DNA of 64,000 nucleotides from an uncultured Pseudomonadota bacterium (GCA_903900265.1 CAIUMM010000076.1:1-64000); one strand, 5' to 3'; shown: positions 18,392 through 27,826, counted from the first letter of the stretch. Notes: generated from the letters alone by a model not told the origin. Made by a program: numbers and translations.

Positions 18392-19417
18392 ATGACCCTC
18401 CCCCGAACCGGTGATCACGTTGAAATGGAGGTTCGCATCCCGGCGGGCCGACCAGTCACCGTCGTCTCCGATCTTCATCTGGGCGACGGCTCCCCCAGCG
18501 ACGCCTTCATGGGCAAAGACCGCTTATTGATGGACCTGATCGCGGAGATCGGCGCCGAGAAGGGCGTGCTGGTCATCAACGGCGACGCGATCGACCTGCT
18601 GCAAGCGCACGACCTGACCCCGGTGCTCAAAGCGCATGGCCCGTTGCTCCGCGCCATCGCCGATCTCGCCCAGCGCAGTCAGGTGTTTTACCTCACCGGC
18701 AACCACGACCACGACCTTCGGGTCTACAAGGACTTCTTGCGCTGGGAGGTCGCGGAGCGACTCTGGTTGGGCGACGACATCGTCATCCAGCACGGGCATC
18801 AGTTCGACCCGTTCATCGGCGCCGACGTCAAAAAGTCCGGCACCTTTACCCGCGTCCATCACGCGATCGAACGCCGCTTTGGGGTCTGGCTCCGCATCCC
18901 GCTCCACGACTTCTACACGCTGCCCAACCGCTTCACGTTCTGGCTGGGCTACCGACTCTGGCGCGTGGTCGCGCTGCGCAACAAAATCTACCGGACGATC
19001 GGGCTCAAAAAGCGCGCCGATCGCTCCCAACACTACATGGACTACTGGGTGCAGAGCGAATCGGGCGACCCGATGACCCTCACCTTCCCGGCGCTGAAAT
19101 TCGGCGCCGACTCCGGCGCCCGCGCGGTCGTCTGCGGGCACTCCCACATGCCCGGAAACTTCGTGCGGGACGGCGTGCGCTACGTCAACACCGGGTCCTG
19201 GACCTTTCAGCAGGCCCAGGTGACGCGCATCGAAAACGGCGAGTTTCAGGTACAAGACCGCCTGAGCAAACGCGTCTACACCGACGCGCTCTACCACACC
19301 GTGCTGTCCGGCGACCTCCACGGCCTGAACTTCGAGCGCTGGTGGCGAAACCAATATCTGGGATGGCTACGCTTTCGGAAAGGTGAACTTCATCGCAGAA
19401 AGAGCGCGGCGCGTTGA
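18392..19417 (+). CDS. calcineurin-like metallophosphoesterase
   Basis: 341 aa from ATG at 18392 (a TTG nine bases earlier is possible). The five metallophosphoesterase blocks are present: SDLHLGD, NGDAIDL, GNHDHD, HGHQFD and GHSHMPG, giving the two-metal site. The carboxy half contains a Trp/Arg-rich, possibly membrane-associating stretch (RFTFWLGYRLWRVVALRNKIY). It is longer than LpxH (about 240 aa) and has GNHD rather than GNRD, so a direct LpxH call is not justified. It is followed, with a TTGA overlap, by two glycosyltransferases, which suggests a role in lipid A, LPS core or other surface-glycan metabolism. Exact substrate unknown. Confidence 0.85.
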   Translation: MTLPRTGDHVEMEVRIPAGRPVTVVSDLHLGDGSPSDAFMGKDRLLMDLIAEIGAEKGVLVINGDAIDLLQAHDLTPVLKAHGPLLRAIADLAQRSQVFYLTGNHDHDLRVYKDFLRWEVAERLWLGDDIVIQHGHQFDPFIGADVKKSGTFTRVHHAIERRFGVWLRIPLHDFYTLPNRFTFWLGYRLWRVVALRNKIYRTIGLKKRADRSQHYMDYWVQSESGDPMTLTFPALKFGADSGARAVVCGHSHMPGNFVRDGVRYVNTGSWTFQQAQVTRIENGEFQVQDRLSKRVYTDALYHTVLSGDLHGLNFERWWRNQYLGWLRFRKGELHRRKSAAR

Positions 19418-20136
19418 GGCTGTCCGGCTGCATCATCGCCTACAACGAGGCCGACCGCATCGAGCGGGCCGTGCGGTCGCTGGGGTTCTGCGACGAGGTG
19501 GTGGTGCTGGACTCCGGGAGCACCGACGGCACCGAAGCGATCGCGGAACGCCTCGGCGCACGGGTGATCCGCACCGACTGGCCCGGGCACGTGGCCCAGA
19601 AGAACCGCGCGATCGCAGCCTGTTCGGGCGAATGGATCGTCTCCATCGACGCTGACGAGTGGGTGTCCGAGGCGCTTGCGCAGGAGATCATCGCGTTCCT
19701 GAACGCCCCCGCGAGCGAGGCCGCCTCCGTACCGCGGCGCAACCACTGGCTGGGAACCGCGCTCGCCCACGGCCGCTGGTATCCCGATCGCCACGTGCGC
19801 TTGGCGCTGCGGAAAAATGCAACTTGGACCGGTCAAGATCCGCATGACCGGTTGGAGGCGGGGACTGCTTTTCCGCTTCGGCACGACCTCCACCACGATC
19901 CCTACCGCTCCCTCGGCGAACACCTCTCCACCATCGACCGTTACACCCGCATCGCCGCCTCCAACGTCCAACCTGGCTTCTTCCTGTTCGATCTCGGGGT
20001 TCGCCCGTGCTGGAGCTTCTTGCGCGCCTACGTGCTCGAGCAGGGCTTTCGCGATGGCCTCCCCGGCTTTGTGGTGGCTGTGCTTGGCGCCGTCTACGTC
20101 GTGCTGAAATATGCGCGGGCACGCGGGCTCCCATGA
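19414..20136 (+). CDS. family 2 glycosyltransferase (KdtX/WaaE-like)
   Basis: 240 aa, TTG start overlapping the previous stop. GT-A fold motifs: SGCIIAYNEADRI, VVVLDSGSTDGTE, a QKNRAI loop and the metal-binding SIDADEWVS. The C-terminal half has the HHDPYRSLGEHLSTIDRYT segment seen in lipopolysaccharide core beta-glycosyltransferases of the WaaE/KdtX type, then hydrophobic helices that may contact the membrane. Between a phosphoesterase and a WaaG-like enzyme, an LPS core function is likely. The specific sugar cannot be read. Confidence 0.88.
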   Translation: MRLSGCIIAYNEADRIERAVRSLGFCDEVVVLDSGSTDGTEAIAERLGARVIRTDWPGHVAQKNRAIAACSGEWIVSIDADEWVSEALAQEIIAFLNAPASEAASVPRRNHWLGTALAHGRWYPDRHVRLALRKNATWTGQDPHDRLEAGTAFPLRHDLHHDPYRSLGEHLSTIDRYTRIAASNVQPGFFLFDLGVRPCWSFLRAYVLEQGFRDGLPGFVVAVLGAVYVVLKYARARGLP

Positions 20137-20146
20137 AGATCGCCTC

Positions 20147-21196
20147 GTGAAGATCGCCCTCGTACATCGACGCTATACGACCAACGGCGGCACCGAGCGC
20201 TACCTCGTCGGGTTCACACGCTGGCTGGTTTCCCAAGGCCACGAGCCGGTCGTGTTCGCCAACGAGGTCCGCGAGGATCTCCGGAGTGAACCAGGCGTGC
20301 GCTTTGTGCACCTCGCCATCCAGCGCCCCACGCCGTTTCTGAAGCTGACCAGCTTGTGGCGCTCGGCAAAACGCGCGATCGCGGCGGAGAGCTGGGATGC
20401 GGTGATGGGCTTCGGTCGCACAGGCGGGCACGACCTGTATCGCTCAGGAGGCGGCTCCCACGTGGCCGCCCTGCGCTACGAACATCCGCTGCGCCGCTGG
20501 ATCTCCCCCGCAGATTGGCTGGAGATGGCGGTGGACCGGCGCGCCGTGCTGGACGCGCGAATCTGCATGGCCAACTCGCAGTTCGGCGCTCGAGGCATGC
20601 GCGAGGACTACGGCGCCACGCGCGTCGAGGTGGTCTACAACGGCGTAGACCTCGAGCGGTTCAAGCCCGATCCCGAGGCTCGCCGGGCGCTGCGGGCCGA
20701 GCGCGGCGTTCAAGGCCCGCTGGCGATCTTTGTCGGCAACGGCTTTCGTCGCAAGGGCCTCGACCTCGCGATCGCTGCGCTGCCGTCGGACTGGAAGCTG
20801 TGGGTGATCGGCGGCGACGCCGCTTGGAGCGCGCCGCCGAACGTGACCTTCCTCGGCGGACAACGCGACCCAGAGCGCTTCGTTCAGGCCGCCGACCTGC
20901 TGGTGCTCCCGACGCGCTACGATCCCTTCGCGAACGTCTGCCTCGAGGCGATGGCGTGCGGCGTACCGATCCTGACGACCTCGACCAACGGCGCGGCAGA
21001 GATCGTGCCACATCCGTGGATGGTCGCGGACAGCTCCAGGGCGCTCCGGTCGGCCTGGGAGCAGATCGCGATCGGTGGCATCCACACGCCGTTAGGCTCC
21101 CTCTGCCGCTCTGTGGCCGAGGGCTATACCCGAGAGCGGAGCTTCAGCGCCGCGTTTCAGCTCTTGCAGGATGCTGCGCAAGCCCGCGAAGCCTGA
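20147..21196 (+). CDS. family 4 glycosyltransferase (WaaG-like)
   Basis: 349 aa from the GTG at 20147 (MKIALVHRRYTTNGGTERY). GT-B fold: N-terminal NGGTERYLVGF loop, DLYRSGGGSH resembling the DxYRxGxGVH segment of WaaG, and the C-terminal donor-site LPTRYDPFANVCLEAMACG with the family EX7E glutamates. The start was chosen because the residues match the family N-terminus. A 14-base imperfect duplication just upstream contains an ATG (20133) that runs straight into a stop. Likely adds a hexose to the inner LPS core. Confidence 0.88.
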   Translation: MKIALVHRRYTTNGGTERYLVGFTRWLVSQGHEPVVFANEVREDLRSEPGVRFVHLAIQRPTPFLKLTSLWRSAKRAIAAESWDAVMGFGRTGGHDLYRSGGGSHVAALRYEHPLRRWISPADWLEMAVDRRAVLDARICMANSQFGARGMREDYGATRVEVVYNGVDLERFKPDPEARRALRAERGVQGPLAIFVGNGFRRKGLDLAIAALPSDWKLWVIGGDAAWSAPPNVTFLGGQRDPERFVQAADLLVLPTRYDPFANVCLEAMACGVPILTTSTNGAAEIVPHPWMVADSSRALRSAWEQIAIGGIHTPLGSLCRSVAEGYTRERSFSAAFQLLQDAAQAREA

Positions 21197-21202
21197 AGCG
21201 CT

Positions 21203-23155
21203 CTACGGAGCACCGCGGCGGGTCGAGCAGAGCTCCGCGCCGTAGACGTCCTCGTTGTTCGTCTCCGCGCACTCAGCGACCTCGCTGGTCACGGCGGAGT
21301 TGCCCGCATCGACCTTCGCGTAGAGGCGCACGAGGTTCGTCGGCACCGGGTCAACGACGATGGTCACCGAGTCCAACGACCGACCAGCGAGGATCGGCTC
21401 GGACACGGTCTCCTCGTGCAACAATCGCTGCTCGCCGGTGTCTAGCTCACCGTAAAGCTGAAGCGAGACGCCCGGCTCCACCGCTTGATAGCCGGGGTTC
21501 GCGACCTGCAGCGAGACGGTCAGGCGGTCCAGCTCACACTCGTCGGAGCACACATCCCGGATCGCGACCGTCAGATCCGGCCCAGCGTATCCGCCCGCCG
21601 GCGCCAGATCCCCGGAGCGAAAGCTGTTGTATCGCAGCCAGTTGGGCTCCTCCCCAGCCGGGATCGCGCCGTCGTCGTCGATGTTGGTGATGTGGTACGC
21701 GTGCTGGTTCCAGATTTTTCGACCGGGCATCCACGAATTCGCGGCGTCGCCGAACACGTAGATCCCTTGTTTGCCTGAGGTGTTGGGCACGACGATCTCC
21801 GCGTGCCCATCACCGTCGACGTCGGCGACCACCGGATATTCCAACCAAGTTCCGTTGGTGTGCTGGCCGGACTGGAGCTTGACTGCGCCATCTGCCCCGT
21901 TGAACGCCCACAGCATCGTCTCATCGGCGTAGACGGCTTCGGCTGCGCCATCACCCTCGAAGTCGAACACGCTCGACCCGGTGTTGCCCGAGGTCGCGTC
22001 TTGCGTCGTCGCCTGCCACTTGACCGAGCAGTCACTCTCAAAAACGGCGTAGCGAGAACCTGCGGCGGCAGCGAATTCCGCTTCGCCATCGCCGTCAAAG
22101 TCCGCGACGGTCGGCGGGCCGCCGTAGCTCGCGCTGTCCGCGCCCGGGATGGAGGCGGAGCACAACACCCGCAGGTCATCGTCTTGGAGCCGGACCGTCC
22201 CGCCCGAGACCACAACGATCTCCCCCTTGGCGTCGTCGTCGAAGTTGCCGACCGCCGGGTAGCCGTCCTCGCCGCGGTTGCTGGCTTTGAGGGTGCCGTC
22301 TCGGTTGTACAGCGCGTTGCCGGTCACCACTTCTTGCAGACCGTCGCCGTCGATGTCTACGGCGAAGGCGGTGGTCCCGACGTTCTGCCCGTTGACGCCC
22401 GCCATCCCGGCGGTGCCCTTGCCGACGACCCGGCCCTGACTGTCGAGGATCGCGTTGCCGCAGATGATCTCGGGAGAGCCGTCGCCGTCCATGTCGGAGA
22501 TCGCCGGATTGTCGGAGCTGCCCTGGATGTGGCCGGTCAACGGCACGCTGGTCCATTGCAGGCGCCCGCGATGATCGAACATCTTGATCCGCGCGTCCGC
22601 GGTAGGGACGACGATGTCGGCCCAGCCGTCGCCGTCTACATCCCCGATCGCGACGCCGCCCGTGGCTTGTACGTTCTGATCGGGGATGTTCACGCGCTCT
22701 GCGCCGTCCGCGCCAGAGACCACCCGCAGCGTACCGGCCGGGTAGTCGGCTCCGTAGGTGATGAACACGATGTCCGGCGTGTCGTTCGCGTCGGCTACGC
22801 CGTCCCCGTTGTCGTCGGTGAGCGGCCCGACCGCCGGCATCATCATCACGCTGACGTCGCCAGAAGCGACGGTGAAGCTGTCTTTTTTCCACTCAATCGC
22901 AGGCGTGAAGCGGTCGACGGACTCGCCCACGTTCAGGCACTCCTCGGTCTGAGCGATGGCGCGGCCGGGAAAAGTGTACGCATCACAGCTGTAGGGATCG
23001 GTGTCGACGGGCGCGCCGGTGTCCCCGAAGTTGGGCGAATCTGGCTGTGAAGCACCTGGATCCAGCAGCGAGCGCATGCCGTTCTCGATGGTACATCCCG
23101 AAAGAACGATTAGCGGAAGGCCGTACAAAGCAAAAAGGCGCAGGTTCGATCGCAT
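21203..23155 (-). CDS. lipoprotein with FG-GAP repeats and CARDB domain
   Basis: 650 aa. Lipobox IVLSGC. Residues about 85-470 are FG-GAP/VCBS-like repeats with Ca2+-binding type loops (GPLTDDNGDGVADAND, GDVDGDGWADIVV, SDMDGDGSPEIIC, VDIDGDGLQEVVT, ADFDGDGEAEFAA, ADVDGDGHAEIVV). A WNQHAYHITNIDDDG block follows, then a CARDB-like C-terminus (TVSLQVANPGYQAVEPGVSL) ending AECAETNNEDVY. The same block order and closing motif occur in the gene at 13788-15785, so the two are paralogs, though this copy lacks the MopE-type motif. Convergent with the WaaG-like gene and divergent from pcp. Predicted surface protein. Confidence 0.87.
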   Translation of the reverse strand: MRSNLRLFALYGLPLIVLSGCTIENGMRSLLDPGASQPDSPNFGDTGAPVDTDPYSCDAYTFPGRAIAQTEECLNVGESVDRFTPAIEWKKDSFTVASGDVSVMMMPAVGPLTDDNGDGVADANDTPDIVFITYGADYPAGTLRVVSGADGAERVNIPDQNVQATGGVAIGDVDGDGWADIVVPTADARIKMFDHRGRLQWTSVPLTGHIQGSSDNPAISDMDGDGSPEIICGNAILDSQGRVVGKGTAGMAGVNGQNVGTTAFAVDIDGDGLQEVVTGNALYNRDGTLKASNRGEDGYPAVGNFDDDAKGEIVVVSGGTVRLQDDDLRVLCSASIPGADSASYGGPPTVADFDGDGEAEFAAAAGSRYAVFESDCSVKWQATTQDATSGNTGSSVFDFEGDGAAEAVYADETMLWAFNGADGAVKLQSGQHTNGTWLEYPVVADVDGDGHAEIVVPNTSGKQGIYVFGDAANSWMPGRKIWNQHAYHITNIDDDGAIPAGEEPNWLRYNSFRSGDLAPAGGYAGPDLTVAIRDVCSDECELDRLTVSLQVANPGYQAVEPGVSLQLYGELDTGEQRLLHEETVSEPILAGRSLDSVTIVVDPVPTNLVRLYAKVDAGNSAVTSEVAECAETNNEDVYGAELCSTRRGAP

Positions 23156-23274
23156 CGCTCACCCCAAGGAAAAGTCGCCCATCGCAGGCCACCTGAATTG
23201 ACTGTGTCGGACCAGCGTCCCGCTCGGTCCACGACGAAGGGCTGAACTCCCCCGCCTCCGTTACAGACTACGGC

Positions 23275-23844
23275 ATGGCCAGAAAGTTCCTGCTCACCGG
23301 CTTCGGACCCTTCCTCGACGTCACCGACAACCCCTCAGGTCGGCTCGCTGCGCTGCTCAACGGCGCGCTGCTGGAGGACGTTTCCGAGCTTCGGCGACCA
23401 CCCCGCGAGCCGGTGCAGGTGTGCGGGAAGGTGCTCGCCGTCCGCTACGACACCTGCGCGGCGGAGACGCTGCTCGCTGCCAAACAGATCGGCGCCGTCG
23501 GCATCCTCGGCATGGGCGTCGCGCGCGGGGCCACAGCGCCACGCGTCGAGCGCACCGGGCGAGCGGCGGTGGGACCCACTCCGGATGCAGGAGGCGTCAT
23601 CGGGAGCACGCTCGGGAGTGTGCCAGAGCGTCGTAGCGCCCACGCGGACGCGCTCGCAGCCGCCCTCGGCCTACGCATCTCCGACGACGCCGGGGCCTAT
23701 GTGTGCAATGCGTGGCTGTACGGCGTGCTCGGCGGCACCACGCTCCCCGCGGCGTTCTTGCATCTGCCCGATCAAGGGATGGATCCCGACGCGCTGCTCC
23801 GCGGCCTCGCGACGTGGATCAGCGGCGTCGAAGACCCAGACTAA
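23275..23844 (+). CDS. pcp: pyroglutamyl-peptidase I-like (C15)
   Basis: Removes N-terminal pyroglutamate from peptides; cytosolic Cys protease family. 189 aa, slightly shorter than typical (about 200-215). Motifs: LLTGFGPF at the N-terminus, a DNPSG loop, nucleophile Cys in AYVCNAWLYG and catalytic His in FLHLPDQG. The segment that would hold the catalytic Glu (ILGMGVARGATAPRVER) is diverged from the usual GxxxGR consensus, so activity is less certain. Its stop overlaps that of the convergent M32 peptidase. Confidence 0.85.
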   Translation: MARKFLLTGFGPFLDVTDNPSGRLAALLNGALLEDVSELRRPPREPVQVCGKVLAVRYDTCAAETLLAAKQIGAVGILGMGVARGATAPRVERTGRAAVGPTPDAGGVIGSTLGSVPERRSAHADALAAALGLRISDDAGAYVCNAWLYGVLGGTTLPAAFLHLPDQGMDPDALLRGLATWISGVEDPD

Positions 23845-25334
23845 CGAGAGACCCCATACAGCTTGCCCTGTCGGCTCCACAGGTGCGCCATCAGGTCCTC
23901 GACGGGATCACGATCGCCGACCGCGTCCTTGAAGATGCGGGGCGCGTCCTGGGTGTGGCCGCGGCTGTGGATGCGCTCGCGCAGCCAGGTGAGGATCGGC
24001 GCGAAGTCGCCCTGCGCGACGCGGTCCCACAGGTCGGGCAGCTCCTTGACCAGCGTGGCGCCGAGGCTGGCCGCGTAGAGATTGCCGATGGTGTAGCTCG
24101 GGAAATACCCGAACAACCCGCTGGACCAGTGCACGTCCTGCAGGATGCCATCGCGCGCAGAAGGAGCGACGACGCCCACGATGCGCCGGTACGCGTCGTT
24201 CCACGCTTCGGGCAGATCCCGCGCGTTCAGCTCGCCGCTGATGATGCGCAGCTCCAGCTCGAACCGAACGATGATGTGCAGGTTGTACGTCGCTTCATCC
24301 GACGCAACCCGAACCAGCGAGCGCTCGACCCGGTTGGCCGCGCCGTACAGCTGCATCGGCGTGAGCGCCAGATCCGGCCAGATCTCCCGCATCCGCGGCT
24401 GCAGGTACTCAAAGAACGGCAAAGACCGCCCGATGAAGTTCTCCCAAAGACGGCTTTGCGACTCGTGGATGCCCATACCTGCGGCGCGGTTCAAGCCCGT
24501 GCCCGCGAGGTGCTTGGGCAAACCCTGCTCGTACAGGCCGTGCCCGCATTCGTGCACGGTGCTCCCGAGCGTACAAAGGAAGTCATTCGCCAGCAATCGC
24601 GTGGTGAGCCGCACGTCGCCCACGCCGAGATCGGTGGTGAACGGGTGCGCGGCGAGGTCCAGCCGGCCCGCGTTCAGGTCAAAGCCGAGGTCGCCCAACA
24701 GCCGATCGGACAAGGCGCGCTGCCCGACGGTGTCGAGCTCGGGGATCACCCCTTCGGGGTGCGGTCGGCCCGCAACCGCGTCCAACAGCTTGTTCAGCTC
24801 GGGCGCGAGGCGCTCGAACATCGGCCGCAGCTCGGCGACCGTCGAGCCCGGATCGTAGTCTTCGAGCAGCGCGTCATAGAGGTGCGCACCCGGCCCCTGC
24901 AGCGGGAGCAGCAAGCGCGCGATCTCGCGGTTGAGGTCGATGATGCGCTGCAGCTGCCCCTCGAAGATCGAGTAGTCATCGGCCTGCTTGGCCTTGTGCC
25001 AGGCGTTGAAGCCCTCGGAGCGCGCGGTCGCCAGATCCTCGACGAGCTGCGTGGGCAGCAAGGTGGCGCGCTTGTAGTTCCGCAGCGCGTTCCGAACCGC
25101 GGCGGCCTGCGGCTCACCGAGCTCCTGGCTGCTCAAAATGCCCAACCACTCCCCGACCTCAGGCGAGGTCGCCCGCTGGTGGGTCAGCTTGCTCATCAGC
25201 GCCGACTGCGCCGCGCGAGTGTCGGCCGCGCCCGGAGGCATGTAGCACTGCTCATCCCAGCCGATCACGCTCGCGATCCCGTTGAGCGTGTCGAGCTCTT
25301 TGATGCGTTCGGTAAGGCAGGTCCATGCGTCCAT
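23841..25334 (-). CDS. carboxypeptidase Taq-type metallopeptidase (M32)
   Basis: 497 aa, the normal family length. Zn2+-dependent carboxypeptidase; zinc motif HECGH inside STVHECGHGLYEQG near residue 265, followed by the GIHESQSRLWEN segment with the third ligand Glu. The N-terminus ITSVIGWDEQ-like stretch (NGIASVIGWDEQCYMPPGA) is characteristic. Mostly helical, cytosolic. ATG at 25334. Convergent overlap with pcp; two peptidases side by side suggest peptide recycling, but they are on opposite strands. Confidence 0.95.
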   Translation of the reverse strand: MDAWTCLTERIKELDTLNGIASVIGWDEQCYMPPGAADTRAAQSALMSKLTHQRATSPEVGEWLGILSSQELGEPQAAAVRNALRNYKRATLLPTQLVEDLATARSEGFNAWHKAKQADDYSIFEGQLQRIIDLNREIARLLLPLQGPGAHLYDALLEDYDPGSTVAELRPMFERLAPELNKLLDAVAGRPHPEGVIPELDTVGQRALSDRLLGDLGFDLNAGRLDLAAHPFTTDLGVGDVRLTTRLLANDFLCTLGSTVHECGHGLYEQGLPKHLAGTGLNRAAGMGIHESQSRLWENFIGRSLPFFEYLQPRMREIWPDLALTPMQLYGAANRVERSLVRVASDEATYNLHIIVRFELELRIISGELNARDLPEAWNDAYRRIVGVVAPSARDGILQDVHWSSGLFGYFPSYTIGNLYAASLGATLVKELPDLWDRVAQGDFAPILTWLRERIHSRGHTQDAPRIFKDAVGDRDPVEDLMAHLWSRQGKLYGVSR

Positions 25335-25402
25335 TACGGCTCCAAGTCATGCAAAGGGGGCGGAAATGCGGTGTCCCAGACCTAACCCGGGTAAGGGGCG
25401 CT

Positions 25403-27826
25403 GTGCTGCGCTGGAACGACCTTGATCGAACCCTGAACCTCGGGGTGCGCGACCTGCTGACCGCAGGAGAGCGCCGATTTACGGGCTCGTCGCGGGATCA
25501 GCTGCTGGCGATGTCGTCCCGAGGACGCCTGAAAGCCGGTCAGGACCTGCATCGAGCGGTCGCGCTCGCCAACAGCGAGCTCCCCGGGGAGGGCTGGAGC
25601 AGCGAGCGCACCGTGCGCGTGAGCCTGACCATCCGCGGCTGGACCTGCACCCTGCACGGGCGCCTCGACGGCGTCGAACAGACCGATCAGTACACGATCC
25701 TCGAAGAGGTGAAGTCCACGGCGTTGAGCCAAGACGCGCTGATGCAGGTCGGCGCCTTTCCCGAATGGGAAGGGCAGCTCGCGCTCTACCTGTGGATGGC
25801 GACCGAGCTGCGCTGGACGGCGCCGCTCGGGCAGCTGCGGGTGGTGTCGCTGCTCGACGGCGGGCAGCGGATCTGGACGCTCTCGCCCGATCCTGCATGG
25901 GCAGGCATCGTCACCCGCACGCTCGATCGCTGGGTCGCGGAGCGCGAGGACTGGCTGGCCTGGCAAGGACGCCGCAGGGACGTACCGGTGCGCGCCGCGC
26001 ACGATGCCTGGCGCGACGGCCAGCAGGACATGGTCAGCACCGTAGAGCGCGCCGTGCTGGACGGGCGACACCTGCTGCTCGTCGCGCCGACCGGGGTCGG
26101 AAAGACCGCAGCGGTGCTCGCCGGGGTGTTGAGCGCCGCCGCCCGCAGCGGCCTCGGCGTGTACTGGGCCACCGCAAAAGGCACGCAGCAGTGGGTCGCC
26201 GAAAAGACCGCACGCGCGATGATCGAGGCGGGAACTCCGCTGCGCGCGGTGACGCTGCGCTCCAGAGAGAACGCCTGCTGCAACACCCGCGGCCCCGGAA
26301 CCACCGAGAAGGACATCGACTGCAGGGCGGAGTCCTGCAGGTTCGCGGACGGACACGCCGATCGCGTCGAAGCGTCGCGGCTGATGCAGCGCATGGTGCC
26401 CGGACACGCAGGCGCCGCCGAGCTCGACGCTGCGGCGGCTTCGTTTACGGTGTGTCCCTACGAGCTGGCGATCGAGCTGGGGAGTCGCGCGGATCTGGTC
26501 ATCGGCGACTACAATCAGGCCTTTGATCCGGCGCACGCGCTGACGCGGCTGTTCGAAGAGCGCGACTGGGTGGTTGTCGTCGATGAAGCCCACCAGCTGC
26601 CGGATCGCGCGATGGCCTATGGCTCGCCGACCTTGCCGATCGCGCTGTGCGTGCCGGTGATCGTGAACGAAGATCCGCGCTGGGAGGCGATGCGCCTGTT
26701 GGCGCTTGAAGTGCAGCAACGCGTCGTAGACGCCGAATGGCGCGCGGTCGCAACGCGCAGCACCGCGCGGCCGGGGGCGCTCGAAGGCGAGGTCGCGACC
26801 CTCGTCGAGCTGAACCCCGCGGAGTGGACGGACCTGCGCGATCGCATCGACGAGCTCGCGGTCGACCACGCGCGGCTGCGGGACGTGGCGGATCCCGACG
26901 CCTGCCTCGCATGGGAAGCGCTCGCGATGGCCGTGGTGCGCTTTGTGGACGCCCTCGGGCGCGCCGGGGACGAGACCGTGGTGATCTGGACGCCGGCGGG
27001 CCTACGGCTGCTGTGCCGGGACCCGGCGCGCCTGTTGAAGCCCGCGTTTGATCGCTTCCTCGCCAGCGTCTCGATGAGCGCGACGCTGAGCCCTCCCTGG
27101 TTCTACAGCGAGCGCTGCGGGCTCGACGCCGATCGCACCGATGAGCTGCGCATCCCCTCGCCGTTCCCCGCCGAGCATCGACGCGTGGTGGTGGTCAACG
27201 GCGTGTCCACGGCATGGAAAGACCGGGAGCGCAGCCGATCCAGCCTCCGCGCGGTGCTGGAAGGCATCGTCGTCGCGCATGAGGCCGAACGCCGGCTACC
27301 AGGAGATAAATCTGGAAACATCGCGTTCTACTTTGCCAGTTACGAGATGCGCGATGATCTCTGCGTAGGTTTGGAGCTAGGCGGGAGGCGCCTGCTCGCC
27401 CCCGCGCGACCGGACGCAGGTCACGACGAAGAGGCCGCCCGCGCGTGGGTGGCCGAGGAGCTGGCCGCGCGCAGCGATGTCGTCTTAGCGACCGTGCTCG
27501 GAGGCGTCTACGCCGAAGGCATCGATCTGCCCAACCAGGCGCTCTCCACCGTGGTGATCGTCGGGCCGTCCATGCCGCCGCCCAGCGTAGACCGCCATCT
27601 GCTTCGGGAATGGTACGAAGACCGCTGGGACGCAGGCTTTGACTTGGCTTTTGTACAACCGGGGATGACCCGCGTGGTGCAAGCCGCCGGCCGCGTGGTC
27701 CGGTCTGCGACCGACAAAGGCACCGTCTGGTTGGTGTGCGAGCGTTTTCTACGCAGGGAGTTCGCCGACTATCTGCCCGACGACTGGGTGGTCACGCGCA
27801 TCGCAGCGAGCAAGGTCGCGGGCTGA
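25403..27826 (+). CDS. Fe-S XPD/DinG-type helicase with N-terminal PD-(D/E)XK nuclease-like domain
   Basis: About 807 aa from GTG at 25403 (AAGGGG four bases upstream; the frame is open back to 25325). The first 200 residues look like a Cas4/RecB-type PD-(D/E)XK nuclease: LHGRLDG (Asp) followed by ILEEVKS (E-x-K). The rest is a superfamily 2 Rad3/XPD helicase: Walker A APTGVGKT (near 230), four Cys suited to a 4Fe-4S cluster (CC near 290, C and C near 310-315, C in FTVCPYE near 350), DEAH box in VVDEAHQL (near 393), VSMSATL, and motif VI QAAGRVVRS (near 759). Probably a DNA-repair helicase-nuclease. Divergent from and adjacent to the M32 gene. Confidence 0.88.
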   Translation: MLRWNDLDRTLNLGVRDLLTAGERRFTGSSRDQLLAMSSRGRLKAGQDLHRAVALANSELPGEGWSSERTVRVSLTIRGWTCTLHGRLDGVEQTDQYTILEEVKSTALSQDALMQVGAFPEWEGQLALYLWMATELRWTAPLGQLRVVSLLDGGQRIWTLSPDPAWAGIVTRTLDRWVAEREDWLAWQGRRRDVPVRAAHDAWRDGQQDMVSTVERAVLDGRHLLLVAPTGVGKTAAVLAGVLSAAARSGLGVYWATAKGTQQWVAEKTARAMIEAGTPLRAVTLRSRENACCNTRGPGTTEKDIDCRAESCRFADGHADRVEASRLMQRMVPGHAGAAELDAAAASFTVCPYELAIELGSRADLVIGDYNQAFDPAHALTRLFEERDWVVVVDEAHQLPDRAMAYGSPTLPIALCVPVIVNEDPRWEAMRLLALEVQQRVVDAEWRAVATRSTARPGALEGEVATLVELNPAEWTDLRDRIDELAVDHARLRDVADPDACLAWEALAMAVVRFVDALGRAGDETVVIWTPAGLRLLCRDPARLLKPAFDRFLASVSMSATLSPPWFYSERCGLDADRTDELRIPSPFPAEHRRVVVVNGVSTAWKDRERSRSSLRAVLEGIVVAHEAERRLPGDKSGNIAFYFASYEMRDDLCVGLELGGRRLLAPARPDAGHDEEAARAWVAEELAARSDVVLATVLGGVYAEGIDLPNQALSTVVIVGPSMPPPSVDRHLLREWYEDRWDAGFDLAFVQPGMTRVVQAAGRVVRSATDKGTVWLVCERFLRREFADYLPDDWVVTRIAASKVAG

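Noticed and set aside
18392-19417. Calling the phosphoesterase lpxH
   Set aside because: Length and the GNHD motif differ from LpxH (GNRD); glycosyltransferase neighbours support only a general surface-glycan role.
23275-23844. Reading pcp as a nucleoside hydrolase or unrelated hydrolase because the Glu segment is diverged
   Set aside because: GFGPF, the Cys in VCNAWLYG and the His in FLHLPDQG are in the right order and spacing for C15 peptidases.
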